Positions 52,978 to 62,464 of a DNA stretch of 64,000 nucleotides are shown here, piece by piece. Both the position numbers and the translations under genes were made by a program. The notes beneath the pieces were generated by a model. The model was not told where the DNA came from. It made no database searches and was given only the letters and a program-made list of their open reading frames with translations. Origin of the DNA: an uncultured Prevotella sp. (GTDB taxonomy: Bacteria > Bacteroidota > Bacteroidia > Bacteroidales > Bacteroidaceae); NCBI GenBank assembly GCA_900554695.1, contig USHV01000004.1, positions 1 to 64,000 of the forward strand, read 5' to 3'. Positions within the stretch are counted from its first letter, which is position 1. Every line of letters begins with the position of its first letter.

Positions 52978-55122
52978 TCAGCGTGAGCCATATACCTCCA
53001 GATCGCCGATGCGTGCCACACCGTCGGCTCCGGCATCGGTTATCGATACTCTCACATAGCGTGCCTCCACGGCATCGAATGAAGCGTCGGTCACGGCTTC
53101 GGTATTGTTTGTATATGTTCCGGCAAGAGCCCATGTCTTGCCGTCGAGACTGGTTTCAACAATAAAGTCGCGGGTGTTAAGTTCACAGCCGAGGCCTGCG
53201 GCTTGTGCATGTCGCACCACATAACGGCTGATAAGATAAGGCTCGCCAAAATCGCACTGCACCCATCCCTTGCCGTCGGTTGTGGACGAAACCCACATGT
53301 TCGGTTCTGATGGAGAGCCGTCGGCTGCCAATGCCGCTTCGGTTTCTGAAGGCGACGATGTGACCTGCATGCTTTCTGTCATGGTGAGATCGAAAGGCAG
53401 ATGGTTGGCCTCGCAGAACATATTGAAGAAATGGTCGGCCCTGACTATCTCCACATTGCCAGGAGATAGCGCGTCGAGCTTGTCGGTCAGTCCTATAAGT
53501 TTGTCGGGGCCAACGTCCCACACTGTACACTGTCCGGAGACGAACATGGGTTTTGAGCCGTCGAAATTTTTTATGTCACGATTGAAGAAGTCGGAAATGA
53601 CATCTATACCGTTGGCATAACACGGATAGTTGGGTATGAACGGCAGACGGCCGGCTTCAATATTGGTGCCGAGGCGACCAGTCTGGCGTTCCCAATCCTG
53701 GATGGTGAGTCCGTATAGATAGCTGCATTCTTCGGCATAGGCTTGTCGCTGGTAATTGTTCACCTCGTCCCATACGGTGACCACCCTTAGTCCTGATTTC
53801 TCAAGATAGCGCTGGCTGAGGCGTGCGTAAGGCACGAAATCACTTTTGGTGGAAGTGTTCCATTGTTTGTTGTGGGCGTCGTAAGGCATGGCATAGCCCA
53901 GTCCGGAAGGTCCGCATACGAAACAATCGTTTGCAGTAGCTTTCTTGTAATAGTAGTTGAGCATCTGCGGGGCAAAGTCAGCCAAAGCCGGGCTTATGGT
54001 CCAGTTCATTGGCATCTTGCCTCTGCCGCTCTGTTCAAAAATCTTAGCCATTGCGTGCTGGCAATACTGTATGTTGTCGCCGTCGCTGATATATACCGTG
54101 GCGTATATCTTGTTTTCAAGTTTCGGTCTTTTCGGTACAGGCGGAATGCATACAGGATTATTGACGGCTGTGTAGACAGTGGTGTTTTCAAAGAAGTCGG
54201 CAGGCACCGTGGATAGTCCGTATTTTGTGGCTTCTCCCACTCCAGATCTTTCCTCGTGATACCATCCGAGCACGATGTCACGCCCTGGGGTCATGTCGTA
54301 CAGCATTTTGTCAAGCACATATTTCTCTTTGTCGTTGCGTGCGTCGAGCCACACTACAGCCGAGCCTGCAGCTGCGGCAATGTCGTGAACATATGGAATG
54401 TTGGGTCTGAGACTCACCAACAGGCGATGGTTGCATCTGTCCCAATAGTTCTCGTAGAGGTAGTTGTATATTTCATGCGGAGCTGTCATTGTTAAAGACG
54501 TGAGGTCTTTCACTACAGGAAAGTCCATGCCGTTGTCGATAAGTTTCTGGCGTATTTCGGCAGTTACGGGGAGCAGTCTTTCGAGACCTGCCACTGTGGC
54601 AGCCACATTGGCATAATGCTCGCTTTTTTCAGTGCTATAGAGTACAAGTCCTTTTATTTCGTTTTCATAGCGTTTTACGAACTGGTAAGGTTTGTTTGCG
54701 TTGACAGTAGCAATGCGCAGATTGTGTGCACCGGGCCATGTGTCTTTAGGTCCCTCGTTGTGGTTGTATAGAAGAATGCGTGGACGTGTGCGGTTGACGA
54801 TGCCTTGCATGACACAGAACATCACACGTTCCTGTTCGTTGAGTTTGGCTTCATTCATGTCAAATGCTCTGACGATGGAAGCGGGTGGAAGGAACAATGG
54901 CAGCAGACGGTCTTCCGGCCAGTTCAACTCATTATACTCAAGTATTCTGTCTTTGTCGGCATTGAGATCGTATTCCGCATCGGTAAAGGTTATCTTGTCA
55001 ACCTTGGCTATATCGGTAGAAGTGACGTTGCCGTCGGTGGTGTGCACGAACATTGTTGTATTCTGAGCGTTGAGGCTTAATGTTCCCAATGTGACAGTAG
55101 CAAGCACTAATATATTTCTCAT
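52978..55122 (-). CDS. secreted GxGYxYP-family protein with F5/8 type C domain
   Basis: This 714-residue protein has a signal peptide (about 1-19, ending LNAQ). A short N-terminal motif FVHTTDGNVTSTDIAKVDKI is shared with the next gene upstream. The middle has the family motif GPSGLGYAMPYD and a YISDGDNIQYCQH block typical of GxGYxYP putative glycoside hydrolases. The last ~120 residues (WVQCDFGEPYLISRYVVRHA to GDLEVYGSR) look like a discoidin/F5/8C carbohydrate-binding domain. The substrate is unknown. It follows the 55189-55749 gene by 66 nt and is probably in one operon. Confidence 0.82.
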   Translation of the reverse strand: MRNILVLATVTLGTLSLNAQNTTMFVHTTDGNVTSTDIAKVDKITFTDAEYDLNADKDRILEYNELNWPEDRLLPLFLPPASIVRAFDMNEAKLNEQERVMFCVMQGIVNRTRPRILLYNHNEGPKDTWPGAHNLRIATVNANKPYQFVKRYENEIKGLVLYSTEKSEHYANVAATVAGLERLLPVTAEIRQKLIDNGMDFPVVKDLTSLTMTAPHEIYNYLYENYWDRCNHRLLVSLRPNIPYVHDIAAAAGSAVVWLDARNDKEKYVLDKMLYDMTPGRDIVLGWYHEERSGVGEATKYGLSTVPADFFENTTVYTAVNNPVCIPPVPKRPKLENKIYATVYISDGDNIQYCQHAMAKIFEQSGRGKMPMNWTISPALADFAPQMLNYYYKKATANDCFVCGPSGLGYAMPYDAHNKQWNTSTKSDFVPYARLSQRYLEKSGLRVVTVWDEVNNYQRQAYAEECSYLYGLTIQDWERQTGRLGTNIEAGRLPFIPNYPCYANGIDVISDFFNRDIKNFDGSKPMFVSGQCTVWDVGPDKLIGLTDKLDALSPGNVEIVRADHFFNMFCEANHLPFDLTMTESMQVTSSPSETEAALAADGSPSEPNMWVSSTTDGKGWVQCDFGEPYLISRYVVRHAQAAGLGCELNTRDFIVETSLDGKTWALAGTYTNNTEAVTDASFDAVEARYVRVSITDAGADGVARIGDLEVYGSR

Positions 55123-55188
55123 GTCTGATATGTTTTAGGAATTTTTAAATAAAATAAAATGGTGTGAATTGTCTTACGGCACCAAGTG

Positions 55189-55749
55189 TCAGAGTGTAAT
55201 TTTTGAAGTGAATGTGCCTATGCGTACTATGAATATGCCTGTGCCGAGATTAGAACGGCTGAGTCGCAGTTCGCCACCTGTGCAGTCTGGAACGGGCACG
55301 CTTCGGCCGTCAATGGTACATACGTTGACTTTCATGCCATCTGTTATGCCTTTGAAGATAGCTGAACCCCCTTGAAGCACACATACGATATCGGCGGTTG
55401 CTACAGGAACAGACATAGAAATGTCTTCTCCGAACCGGATTTCGGATATGTCATTGATTTCTATTCTTACCGGGGTGTCGGTGGATTTTGACGAAATAAT
55501 AAGGCTGCCTTCCGATACGGTTACCTCTGGTTGTGCCTCGAAAAGCACTGTTACAGGGTCGGAATCAACGGTGCTCACAATCATGGCTTTGCCACGGTCT
55601 GCAACGCTGAGGAAGGATATCCTGCTTATTTCAGCAACCCTCGTAAGGGTGTACGTGCCGTCGGTATTCTGCACACGCATGGTTTTCTCTTGTGCATTAG
55701 CCGCCAATGCACATAGTGTAAAAACTGCCAAAGCGTAAAACTTTTTCAT
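55189..55749 (-). CDS. secreted protein with C-terminal sorting-type domain
   Basis: This 186-residue protein starts at the ATG at 55749 (MKKFYALAVFTLCALAANAQ, a signal peptide); an upstream in-frame ATG would add 33 hydrophilic residues and was rejected. The beginning after cleavage (KTMRVQNTDGTYTLTRVAEI) resembles the start of the downstream protein. The end (VNVCTIDGRSVPVP ... LGTGIFIVRIGTFTSKITL) has the pattern of a type A secretion-system sorting domain. Function unknown. Confidence 0.6.
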   Translation of the reverse strand: MKKFYALAVFTLCALAANAQEKTMRVQNTDGTYTLTRVAEISRISFLSVADRGKAMIVSTVDSDPVTVLFEAQPEVTVSEGSLIISSKSTDTPVRIEINDISEIRFGEDISMSVPVATADIVCVLQGGSAIFKGITDGMKVNVCTIDGRSVPVPDCTGGELRLSRSNLGTGIFIVRIGTFTSKITL

Positions 55750-55936
55750 ATATACTTGATTGGTGAAACATTTTTTATCGGAGGTAAAAATAATTAAATA
55801 TTCTGACATTCCGGATGTTTTATTGCCAATATTTTGAGTTTTTGTCATGTTTTTTTATGAAGGTGCCGAATAAATGCAGCATACGTGGAATCTGAAAAAA
55901 CTTTATCTATCATTTGTTATTGAGATTATCTTTCGC

Positions 55937-56252
55937 TATCTTTGTAGAAAATAGGCTGCACTCGGGAAACTGAGAACAAGTTCTCTTTCCGCTCGTTGGC
56001 ACTATTTTTGTAGAAAATAGGCTGCGGCTCGGCAGTGCCAAGACAGGTAAAACTTCGTTTTCCCCTCATGTCGCTGCACTCGCCTTGCGCTATCTTTGTA
56101 GAAAATAGGCTGCACTCGGGACACTGAGAACAAGTTCTCTTTCCGCTCGTTGGCTCTATTTTTGTAGAAAATAGGCTGCGGCTCGGCAATACCAAGATAG
56201 GTAAAACTTCGTTTTCCCCTCTTGTAGTTGCGCTCGCCTTGCGCTATCTTTG
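55937..56252 (+). repeat. 154-bp tandem repeat of promoter-like units
   Basis: TATCTTTG or TATTTTTG, each followed by TAGAAAATAGGCTGC in the first four copies, occurs at 55937, 56003, 56091, 56157 and 56245, with spacings 66, 88, 66 and 88. Two full 154-bp units (55937-56090, 56091-56244) are nearly identical, and a third begins at 56245 with TAAAAAAATAGGC. Each motif fits the Bacteroidetes -7 consensus. The last is 156 bp before the start of the 680-residue protein gene. Confidence 0.85.
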
Positions 56253-56400
56253 TAAAAAAATAGGCATCGCTCAGGAAAAGACATATACTGCCTTACAGTC
56301 GTTTCACCGCTCCTTCAGTGCAGCATCTTCTGTCGCAGCCATGCAGTCATATATCATATAACTACGTCACAATTTATAACATAATATATAACCGAAAACT

Positions 56401-58443
56401 ATGAAACTGAAATTACTTCTACTCACGTTCCTGGCGTCACTCATAACAGTGTCGTGCTATAAGTTCACGCTTATAGAACAGCCGCATGAGGCTGTGACCA
56501 ACAGCGTGTTCAAGGGCAAGGTAGTTGTGAAGCGCAGCGGTACGAGCGAAAACGAATCAGTGCTGCATGTTTACGGGCTGTTCGGCATATGTGTGCCCGA
56601 GGGGTGGCAGGCCGACGGTGATCTTGTGATGACACAGGTGCCCAAACCTACGACCGACGTAGGCGACGACGAATATAAAAACGTGATAACGCGCCGTCTT
56701 GTGCCCAACGACAAATACACGGCGTTGCTCAACGAGTGCTATCCTAAAGCCGGATACACGTGGCTCGGATTCATGACCGACCGCGACTTCAAAAGTCTTT
56801 TCAACACAACGACACCCGAAGTGGAGATTGACAGCATATACGCCGAGTTCTCCATACGCACTAACGACAAGACGGGAACGTTCTATCTCGACTATGTGGC
56901 CGGGCACGCTTCTCAGGACAAGGCCGACGACATAGGCGGAGAGGAGCGCGGCAACCACACGCGCATAGCCACATTTGCGGGCGACAACATAAGCAACGTG
57001 ACCTTCGCCGACACTCACATCACCGTGACGCGTCCCGACGGTTCGACAGACAATCCGACTGTAGGTCCCGACATAAAACCCGAATGGGATCTTGAGCTGA
57101 TGCCCGACGCCACACGTTCGGGAGCTGCAGTGGCCTATAAGGACTGGAAATACAACAAGCTGTTCACCCGCACCCGTGGATGGAACGGCGGCGACGGTGT
57201 ACTAACCGTGGGCCTGCCCGACGGCAGTGTGTTCTGGACTTTCAACGACAGTTTCTACGGAAGGGTGAATGCTGCCGACCGTTCACGCGGCGACTGCAAC
57301 TTCCCACGCAACAGTGTGATGCTCCAGAAAGCCACCGACGGTGTGCTGGGCGAGACAGAGGATGACCTCATCTGGCTGGCCGACTATGTCAACTGGACCG
57401 ACCCTTCGGCCGAACGCTACTTCCACAGCCGTACGCATCTGCGCCATCCGGACGGCGAGAAGACGGTTGACGAGATACTGGCGGGCGACATCGACCAGGA
57501 CCGCGTTTACTGGTCGGGCGACGGAACCATCTATGACGGCAAACTGCAGATGATGTGGATGGGAACAGCGTCGAAGGAACTGCGCGCTCTTGGCACGAGT
57601 CTTGCTACATACAGACTTGACGGCACAATACCCGAAGGTTACTATCTGGACGACATCCCCGACTATCTGCCGAAGAAAGGCAACTATCTCTACCGCGAGA
57701 AAGTGACTCACCAGATAAACGACAACGCCGTTTCCTACGGCTCGACGCTATGCGAGGCCGACGACGGTCACACCTATCTCTACGGCACCAACGGCTACGG
57801 AGTGCTCGTGGCACGCACTGCCACACACGACCTTTACAGCAAATGGCAGTACTACGTGCGCCCGGAGGAAGGCTCCGACTTCGTATGGCAGGACGAATAT
57901 CCTACCAAGGAACAGATGGAACGCTCGCAGATAATGGAGAACAATCATCAGTGCAACATGCCGTGGGTGTTCAAGGACGGCGACTATTACTATATGACGG
58001 CGCAGGGACCATACTTCGCCCGCGAGGTTTACATCTATCGCAGCAAGTCGCCTTACGGTCCGTTCGGCGAGAAACGTCTGCTCTTCGTGCTGCCCGGACA
58101 GCTCGACAAGCTGGGTACTACGGCCTATCACTGGCTCTACATGGTGAACCTTCATCCGGCGCTTTCGCGTGCGGGCGAGCTCGTGTTCACCACCAACAGC
58201 GATCCGGACGACTTCTGGAAGAACTTCAACGACCCCGGCAGCGCCGACTATTACCGTCCGTTCTTCTACCGTGTGTTCGACTGGAAGAGTCTGTTCGGCG
58301 ATGACACGACGAGCGGAATAGACGGACTGAGCGCGCCGCAGACAGTGGAGGACAACCACTACTACAATCTGCAGGGCATCAGGGTGGACCATCCCACACG
58401 CGGCATATACATACGCAACGGCCGCAAGGTGGTGATAAAATGA
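56401..58443 (+). CDS. secreted lipoprotein, beta-propeller/DUF5005-like
   Basis: This 680-residue protein has a signal peptide with a lipobox-like VSCY (Cys19), so it is probably a surface or periplasmic lipoprotein. The first ~200 residues form a beta-rich domain. From about residue 225 (WDLELMPDATRSGAAVAYKD) a DUF5005-like region begins, with GDGVLTVGLPDGSVFWTFND and NMPWVFKDGDYYYMTAQG, recalling five-bladed propeller glycosidases. The C-terminal YYNLQGIRVDHPTRGIYIRN is a common Bacteroidales tail. A glycan-related role is inference. The promoter-repeat array lies directly upstream. Confidence 0.65.
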   Translation: MKLKLLLLTFLASLITVSCYKFTLIEQPHEAVTNSVFKGKVVVKRSGTSENESVLHVYGLFGICVPEGWQADGDLVMTQVPKPTTDVGDDEYKNVITRRLVPNDKYTALLNECYPKAGYTWLGFMTDRDFKSLFNTTTPEVEIDSIYAEFSIRTNDKTGTFYLDYVAGHASQDKADDIGGEERGNHTRIATFAGDNISNVTFADTHITVTRPDGSTDNPTVGPDIKPEWDLELMPDATRSGAAVAYKDWKYNKLFTRTRGWNGGDGVLTVGLPDGSVFWTFNDSFYGRVNAADRSRGDCNFPRNSVMLQKATDGVLGETEDDLIWLADYVNWTDPSAERYFHSRTHLRHPDGEKTVDEILAGDIDQDRVYWSGDGTIYDGKLQMMWMGTASKELRALGTSLATYRLDGTIPEGYYLDDIPDYLPKKGNYLYREKVTHQINDNAVSYGSTLCEADDGHTYLYGTNGYGVLVARTATHDLYSKWQYYVRPEEGSDFVWQDEYPTKEQMERSQIMENNHQCNMPWVFKDGDYYYMTAQGPYFAREVYIYRSKSPYGPFGEKRLLFVLPGQLDKLGTTAYHWLYMVNLHPALSRAGELVFTTNSDPDDFWKNFNDPGSADYYRPFFYRVFDWKSLFGDDTTSGIDGLSAPQTVEDNHYYNLQGIRVDHPTRGIYIRNGRKVVIK

Positions 58444-58483
58444 CATCATAACGTTAAAATCAACATAAAAACAATCTTATAGT

Positions 58484-59107
58484 ATGAAAGTAATATTGGT
58501 AAACGGCAGTCCGCATCATCACGGCTGCACATACACTGCGCTCGACGAAGTGGCACGTGAACTGGAAAAATGTGGCATTGAGACAGAACATTTCTGGATT
58601 GGAGCAAAGCCCGTGGCAAACTGCATTGCTTGTGGCAAGTGCATCGGTACGGGCAAGTGCTGGTATGACGACGACACACTCAACGCCTTCCTCGATAAGG
58701 CTGCCGAGGCCGACGCCTTCGTTTTCGGATCGCCTATTTATTATGCAGGCGTGAGCGGACAGCTCAAGTCGTTTCTCGACAGGGCCTTCTATGGCAAGTC
58801 ATCGCTCTATGCCAACAAGCCGGCGGCATGTGTCGTGAGCTGCCGCAGGGGTGGAGCGTCAGCCGGATGGGACGACATAAACAAGTTCTTCGGCATCTGC
58901 AACATGCCCATCGTGACCAGTCAGTACTGGAATCAGGTGCACGGCAACACGCCTGAAGAGGTGCTCCAGGACGCAGAGGGGCTGCAGACCATGCGCCGTC
59001 TGGCACAGAACATGGCTTGGCTGTTGAAGAGCATCGAGGCAGGACGCGCTGCAGGTGTGCCTGAACCGGCCGTCGAACCGACTGTGAAAACCAACTTCAT
59101 AAGATAA
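58484..59107 (+). CDS. flavodoxin-fold NAD(P)H-dependent FMN reductase
   Basis: This 207-residue protein starts MKVILVNGSPHHHGCTYTAL, the FMN-binding loop of the NADPH-dependent FMN reductase family. A cysteine cluster CIACGKCIGTGKC (about residues 47-59; Cx2Cx2Cx5C) resembles that of iron-sulfur flavoproteins. GSPIYYAGVSGQLKSFLDRA is the second flavin loop. Its substrate is unknown. It is 40 nt after the lipoprotein gene and 19 nt before the next gene. Confidence 0.85.
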   Translation: MKVILVNGSPHHHGCTYTALDEVARELEKCGIETEHFWIGAKPVANCIACGKCIGTGKCWYDDDTLNAFLDKAAEADAFVFGSPIYYAGVSGQLKSFLDRAFYGKSSLYANKPAACVVSCRRGGASAGWDDINKFFGICNMPIVTSQYWNQVHGNTPEEVLQDAEGLQTMRRLAQNMAWLLKSIEAGRAAGVPEPAVEPTVKTNFIR

Positions 59108-59126
59108 CATCAAAATCTTTCTGATT

Positions 59127-62108
59127 ATGGAAGAGAACACCATCCCGCAGGAGTTCAGCCGTTTCTATCTGAAGGACGTGACATTCATGAATCTCATGTT
59201 GCGCCGTATCTACAACGTGCTGATCGTGGCCAACCCCTACGACGCCTTCATGCTCGAGGACGACGGGCGCATAGAGGAGAAGATATACAATGAGTATATG
59301 GAACTGGGCCTGCGCTATCCGCCTACATTCACGCAGGTGAGTACTACCGAGGAGGCATATAAGGTGCTGAAGACGATGAACATCGACCTTGTCATCTGTA
59401 TGCCTGGCAACGCCGACAACGACGCTTTCTCGGTGGCGCGCGACATAAAAGCCGTGTTCCCCGACATCCATTGCGTCGTGCTGACACCGTTCTCACACGG
59501 CATCACACGGCGCATGCAGGATGAGGATCTCTCCATTTTCGACTATGTGTTCTGCTGGCTCGGTAACACAAACCTCATTCTCTCGATAATAAAGCTCATC
59601 GAGGACAAGATGAATCTCGACCACGACATACGTGAGGGTGGGGTGCAGATGATACTTCTTGTGGAGGATGGTATACGCTATTACAGTTCTATTCTGCCTT
59701 ATCTCTACAGCTATGTGCTCATGCAGAGCAAGAGTTTCTCCACCGAGGCGCTCAACCGTCATGCCGCGACACTGCGCATGAGAGGGCGTCCAAAGGTGGT
59801 GCTCGCCCGCACATACGAGGAGGCAATGGAGATATACGACAAGTATTCGGCAAGCACACTCGGCGTGATAAGCGACGTGAGATTCCCTGTCGGGGGCGAG
59901 AAAGACCCTGATGCCGGACTGAAACTGCTGCGACACATTCGCTCGGTTGACGAGTATGTGCCGCTGATAATAGAGAGTTCGGAGAGCGAGAACCGCGAGA
60001 GGGCGCTGGCTGAGGGCTTTAAGTTTGTGGATAAGGATTCCAAGACGGCGAGCATCGACCTGCGTCACATACTCGAGGAACACATGGGTTTCGGCGACTT
60101 CATATTCCGCGACCCGAAGACTCACGCCGAGATAATGCGTGTGCGCAGTCTGAAGGAGTTGCAGGACAACATCTTCAAGATACCGAACGACTCGATGCTT
60201 TATCACATCTCGCGCAATCACATGAGCCGTTGGCTGTCGGCGCGCGCCATATTCCCCGTGTCGGCGTTTCTCAAGAAAGTGACGTGGCACAAGCTGAAGA
60301 ACGTAGATGCCCACCGCAAGATTATCTTCGATGCCATCGTGCAATACCGTCATATGAAGAATATAGGTGTGGTTGCCGTGTTCGACCGTATGAAGTTCGA
60401 CTCCTATTCACACTTCGCACGCATAGGTGAAGGCTCGCTCGGAGGCAAGGGACGTGGCCTGGCGTTCCTCGACAATATCGTGAAGACACATCCCGACTTC
60501 AACAAGTTTGCGGGTGCTAAGGTCAGTATTCCGAAGACAGTGGTGCTGTGTACCGACATCTTCGACCAGTTTATGGAGCAGAACAACCTTTATCAGATAG
60601 CCTTGAGCGATGCTTCCGACGAGGATATTCTGCGTCATTTCCTGCGCGCAAAATTGCCCGACTCGCTCATAGACGACTTCTTCATCTTCTTCGATGCGGT
60701 GAAATGTCCTATCGCCATTAGGTCGAGCTCGCTCCTTGAAGACGCTCACTATCAGCCGTTCGCCGGCATATATTCCACCTACATGATACCTTATGTGACG
60801 GACAAATATGCCATGCTCGAGATGTTGGCGTGCGCGATAAAGGGTGTTTATGCCTCGGTATATTATCGCGATTCAAAGGCTTACATGAAGGCGACGAGCA
60901 ATGTGATAGACCAGGAGAAGATGGCGGTGATACTACAGGAGGTTGTCGGCAAGCAGTATGACAACCGTTATTATCCCAACTTCAGCGGAGTGCTGCGCTC
61001 GCTCAACTATTATCCAATAGGCGATGAGAAGGCGGAGGACGGTATTGCTTCGCTTGCTTTGGGACTCGGAAAATATATTGTTGACGGCGGACAGACGCTC
61101 CGTGTGTCGCCATATCATCCCAATCAGGTGTTGCAGACGAGTGAGATGGAGACGGCTTTGCGCGAGACGCAGACACAGTTTTACGCACTCGACACGGCAC
61201 ATGTGGGCAATGACTTCAAGGTGGACGACGGTTTCAATATCCTGAAACTGAAGGTTAAGGAGGCCGACAAGGACAAATCGCTCAACTTCATTGCTTCTAC
61301 TTATGATCCTTACGACCAGGTGATACGCGACGGAATATACGAAGGCGGGCGCAAGATAATATCGTTCTGCGGCGTGTTGCAGCAGGGAGTGTTCCCTCTT
61401 CCGGAGCTTCTGCAGATGTCGATGAAGTATGGCGCGGAGAGCATGAAGCGTCCGGTGGAGATAGAGTTTGCCTGCAATCTTAACGAAGACCGCACGGGAG
61501 AATTCTATCTTCTGCAGATACGGCCGATTGTCGATGCCAAACAGATGCTCGATGAAGACTTGGCTGCCATACCGGACGACAAGTGTCTGCTGCGCTCATC
61601 GAACTCGCTTGGCCACGGAATCAGCGAGGACATCGTAGATGTGGTGTATGTCAAAACCGGCGACGACTTCAGTGCGATGAACAATCCTGCCATTGCTGAC
61701 GACGTGGAACGCATCAATCGTAAGTTCCTTGCCGACGGACACAACTATATATTGGTTGGTCCCGGACGCTGGGGATCGAGTGATTCGTGGCTCGGCATAC
61801 CGGTGAAGTGGCCGCACATCTGTGCTTCGCGTCTCATCGTTGAGGTGGCGTTGAAGAACTATCGGGTCGAACCGAGTCAGGGAACCCACTTCTTCCAGAA
61901 TCTCACGAGCTTCGGTGTGGGTTATTTCACTATCGATGCAAACTCCGGAAACGGTCTTTTCCGCAAGGATATTCTCGATGCGATGCCTGCCGTTGAGGAG
62001 ACTCGCTTCGTGCGTCATGTGAGATTTGACGCTCCATTGAAGATAATGATGGACGGAAAGAAGCAAAATGGTGTGGTTTTATTGCCTGATTCTGACGTAA
62101 TGGTTTGA
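59127..62108 (+). CDS. receiver-domain / PEP-synthase-like fusion protein
   Basis: This is a 993-residue protein. Residues about 25-160 and 170-330 look like two response-regulator receiver-like domains (NVLIVANPYDAFMLEDD; MILLVEDGIRYYSS with VISDVRFPVGG). The middle to C-terminal part resembles the N-terminal ATP-binding domain of PEP synthase and pyruvate phosphate dikinase (GSLGGKGRGLAFLDNIV; PIAIRSSSLLEDAHYQPFAG). I see no swivelling-domain phosphohistidine motif and no C-terminal PEP-binding barrel, so a full PEP synthase reaction is unlikely. Similar proteins are annotated as PEP synthase in Bacteroidales. Regulatory function is inference. Confidence 0.75.
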   Translation: MEENTIPQEFSRFYLKDVTFMNLMLRRIYNVLIVANPYDAFMLEDDGRIEEKIYNEYMELGLRYPPTFTQVSTTEEAYKVLKTMNIDLVICMPGNADNDAFSVARDIKAVFPDIHCVVLTPFSHGITRRMQDEDLSIFDYVFCWLGNTNLILSIIKLIEDKMNLDHDIREGGVQMILLVEDGIRYYSSILPYLYSYVLMQSKSFSTEALNRHAATLRMRGRPKVVLARTYEEAMEIYDKYSASTLGVISDVRFPVGGEKDPDAGLKLLRHIRSVDEYVPLIIESSESENRERALAEGFKFVDKDSKTASIDLRHILEEHMGFGDFIFRDPKTHAEIMRVRSLKELQDNIFKIPNDSMLYHISRNHMSRWLSARAIFPVSAFLKKVTWHKLKNVDAHRKIIFDAIVQYRHMKNIGVVAVFDRMKFDSYSHFARIGEGSLGGKGRGLAFLDNIVKTHPDFNKFAGAKVSIPKTVVLCTDIFDQFMEQNNLYQIALSDASDEDILRHFLRAKLPDSLIDDFFIFFDAVKCPIAIRSSSLLEDAHYQPFAGIYSTYMIPYVTDKYAMLEMLACAIKGVYASVYYRDSKAYMKATSNVIDQEKMAVILQEVVGKQYDNRYYPNFSGVLRSLNYYPIGDEKAEDGIASLALGLGKYIVDGGQTLRVSPYHPNQVLQTSEMETALRETQTQFYALDTAHVGNDFKVDDGFNILKLKVKEADKDKSLNFIASTYDPYDQVIRDGIYEGGRKIISFCGVLQQGVFPLPELLQMSMKYGAESMKRPVEIEFACNLNEDRTGEFYLLQIRPIVDAKQMLDEDLAAIPDDKCLLRSSNSLGHGISEDIVDVVYVKTGDDFSAMNNPAIADDVERINRKFLADGHNYILVGPGRWGSSDSWLGIPVKWPHICASRLIVEVALKNYRVEPSQGTHFFQNLTSFGVGYFTIDANSGNGLFRKDILDAMPAVEETRFVRHVRFDAPLKIMMDGKKQNGVVLLPDSDVMV

Positions 62109-62256
62109 ATTGATGTTAATGACTGACAATATGTTTGATATAAGTCAATAAAATGAATAATATGCAATAATTATCGCGTTGCAGTTTGACGGTGACTGAA
62201 CAGATGATTAAATTTGCAGCGTTTTTCATGGTATTAGATTTAAGTTTAACAAAGGC

Positions 62257-62286
62257 AGGGGCTCGGCGGAGTCCCTTTATTGTTTA
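62257..62286 (+). terminator. terminator after the PEP-synthase-like gene
   Basis: An 8-bp stem (AGGGGCTC/GAGTCCCT with one G-T pair) and 4-nt loop are followed by TTATTGTTT. Confidence 0.6.
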
Positions 62287-62360
62287 TGGACAAGGTTTGC
62301 GGAAATAAACTTTCCGCAGATTTATAATGAAAATGTGCTTTATTTTTAATAATAAAAATG

Positions 62361-62413
62361 ATGCGTCGTCTCAATTCTTTTATGTGTGAATTTGAGGCGG
62401 CGCATATCTTTTA
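62361..62413. terminator. bidirectional terminator between convergent genes
   Basis: ATGCGTCGTCTCAATTC (62361-62377) pairs with GAATTTGAGGCGGCGCAT (62388-62405), giving about 17 bp with G-T pairs and one bulge, then ATCTTTTATT. It probably serves both flanking genes. Confidence 0.65.
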
Positions 62414-62464
62414 TTGTGTGTTTCGGCAGTGTGGCTGCCGGTGTTCGTATTGGCGCTTTCCGGT

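Larger units (their letters stand above)
62109..62464. other. gap with two terminators
   Basis: The 356-bp gap between convergent genes contains two terminators (listed separately) and no gene. Confidence 0.6.

Noticed and set aside
55926..56195. 89-residue open frame on the minus strand across the repeat array
   Set aside because: Its repeated sequence is only the translation of the promoter repeats.
57748..58449. 233-residue open frame on the minus strand
   Set aside because: Antisense to the DUF5005-like gene, no motif or promoter.
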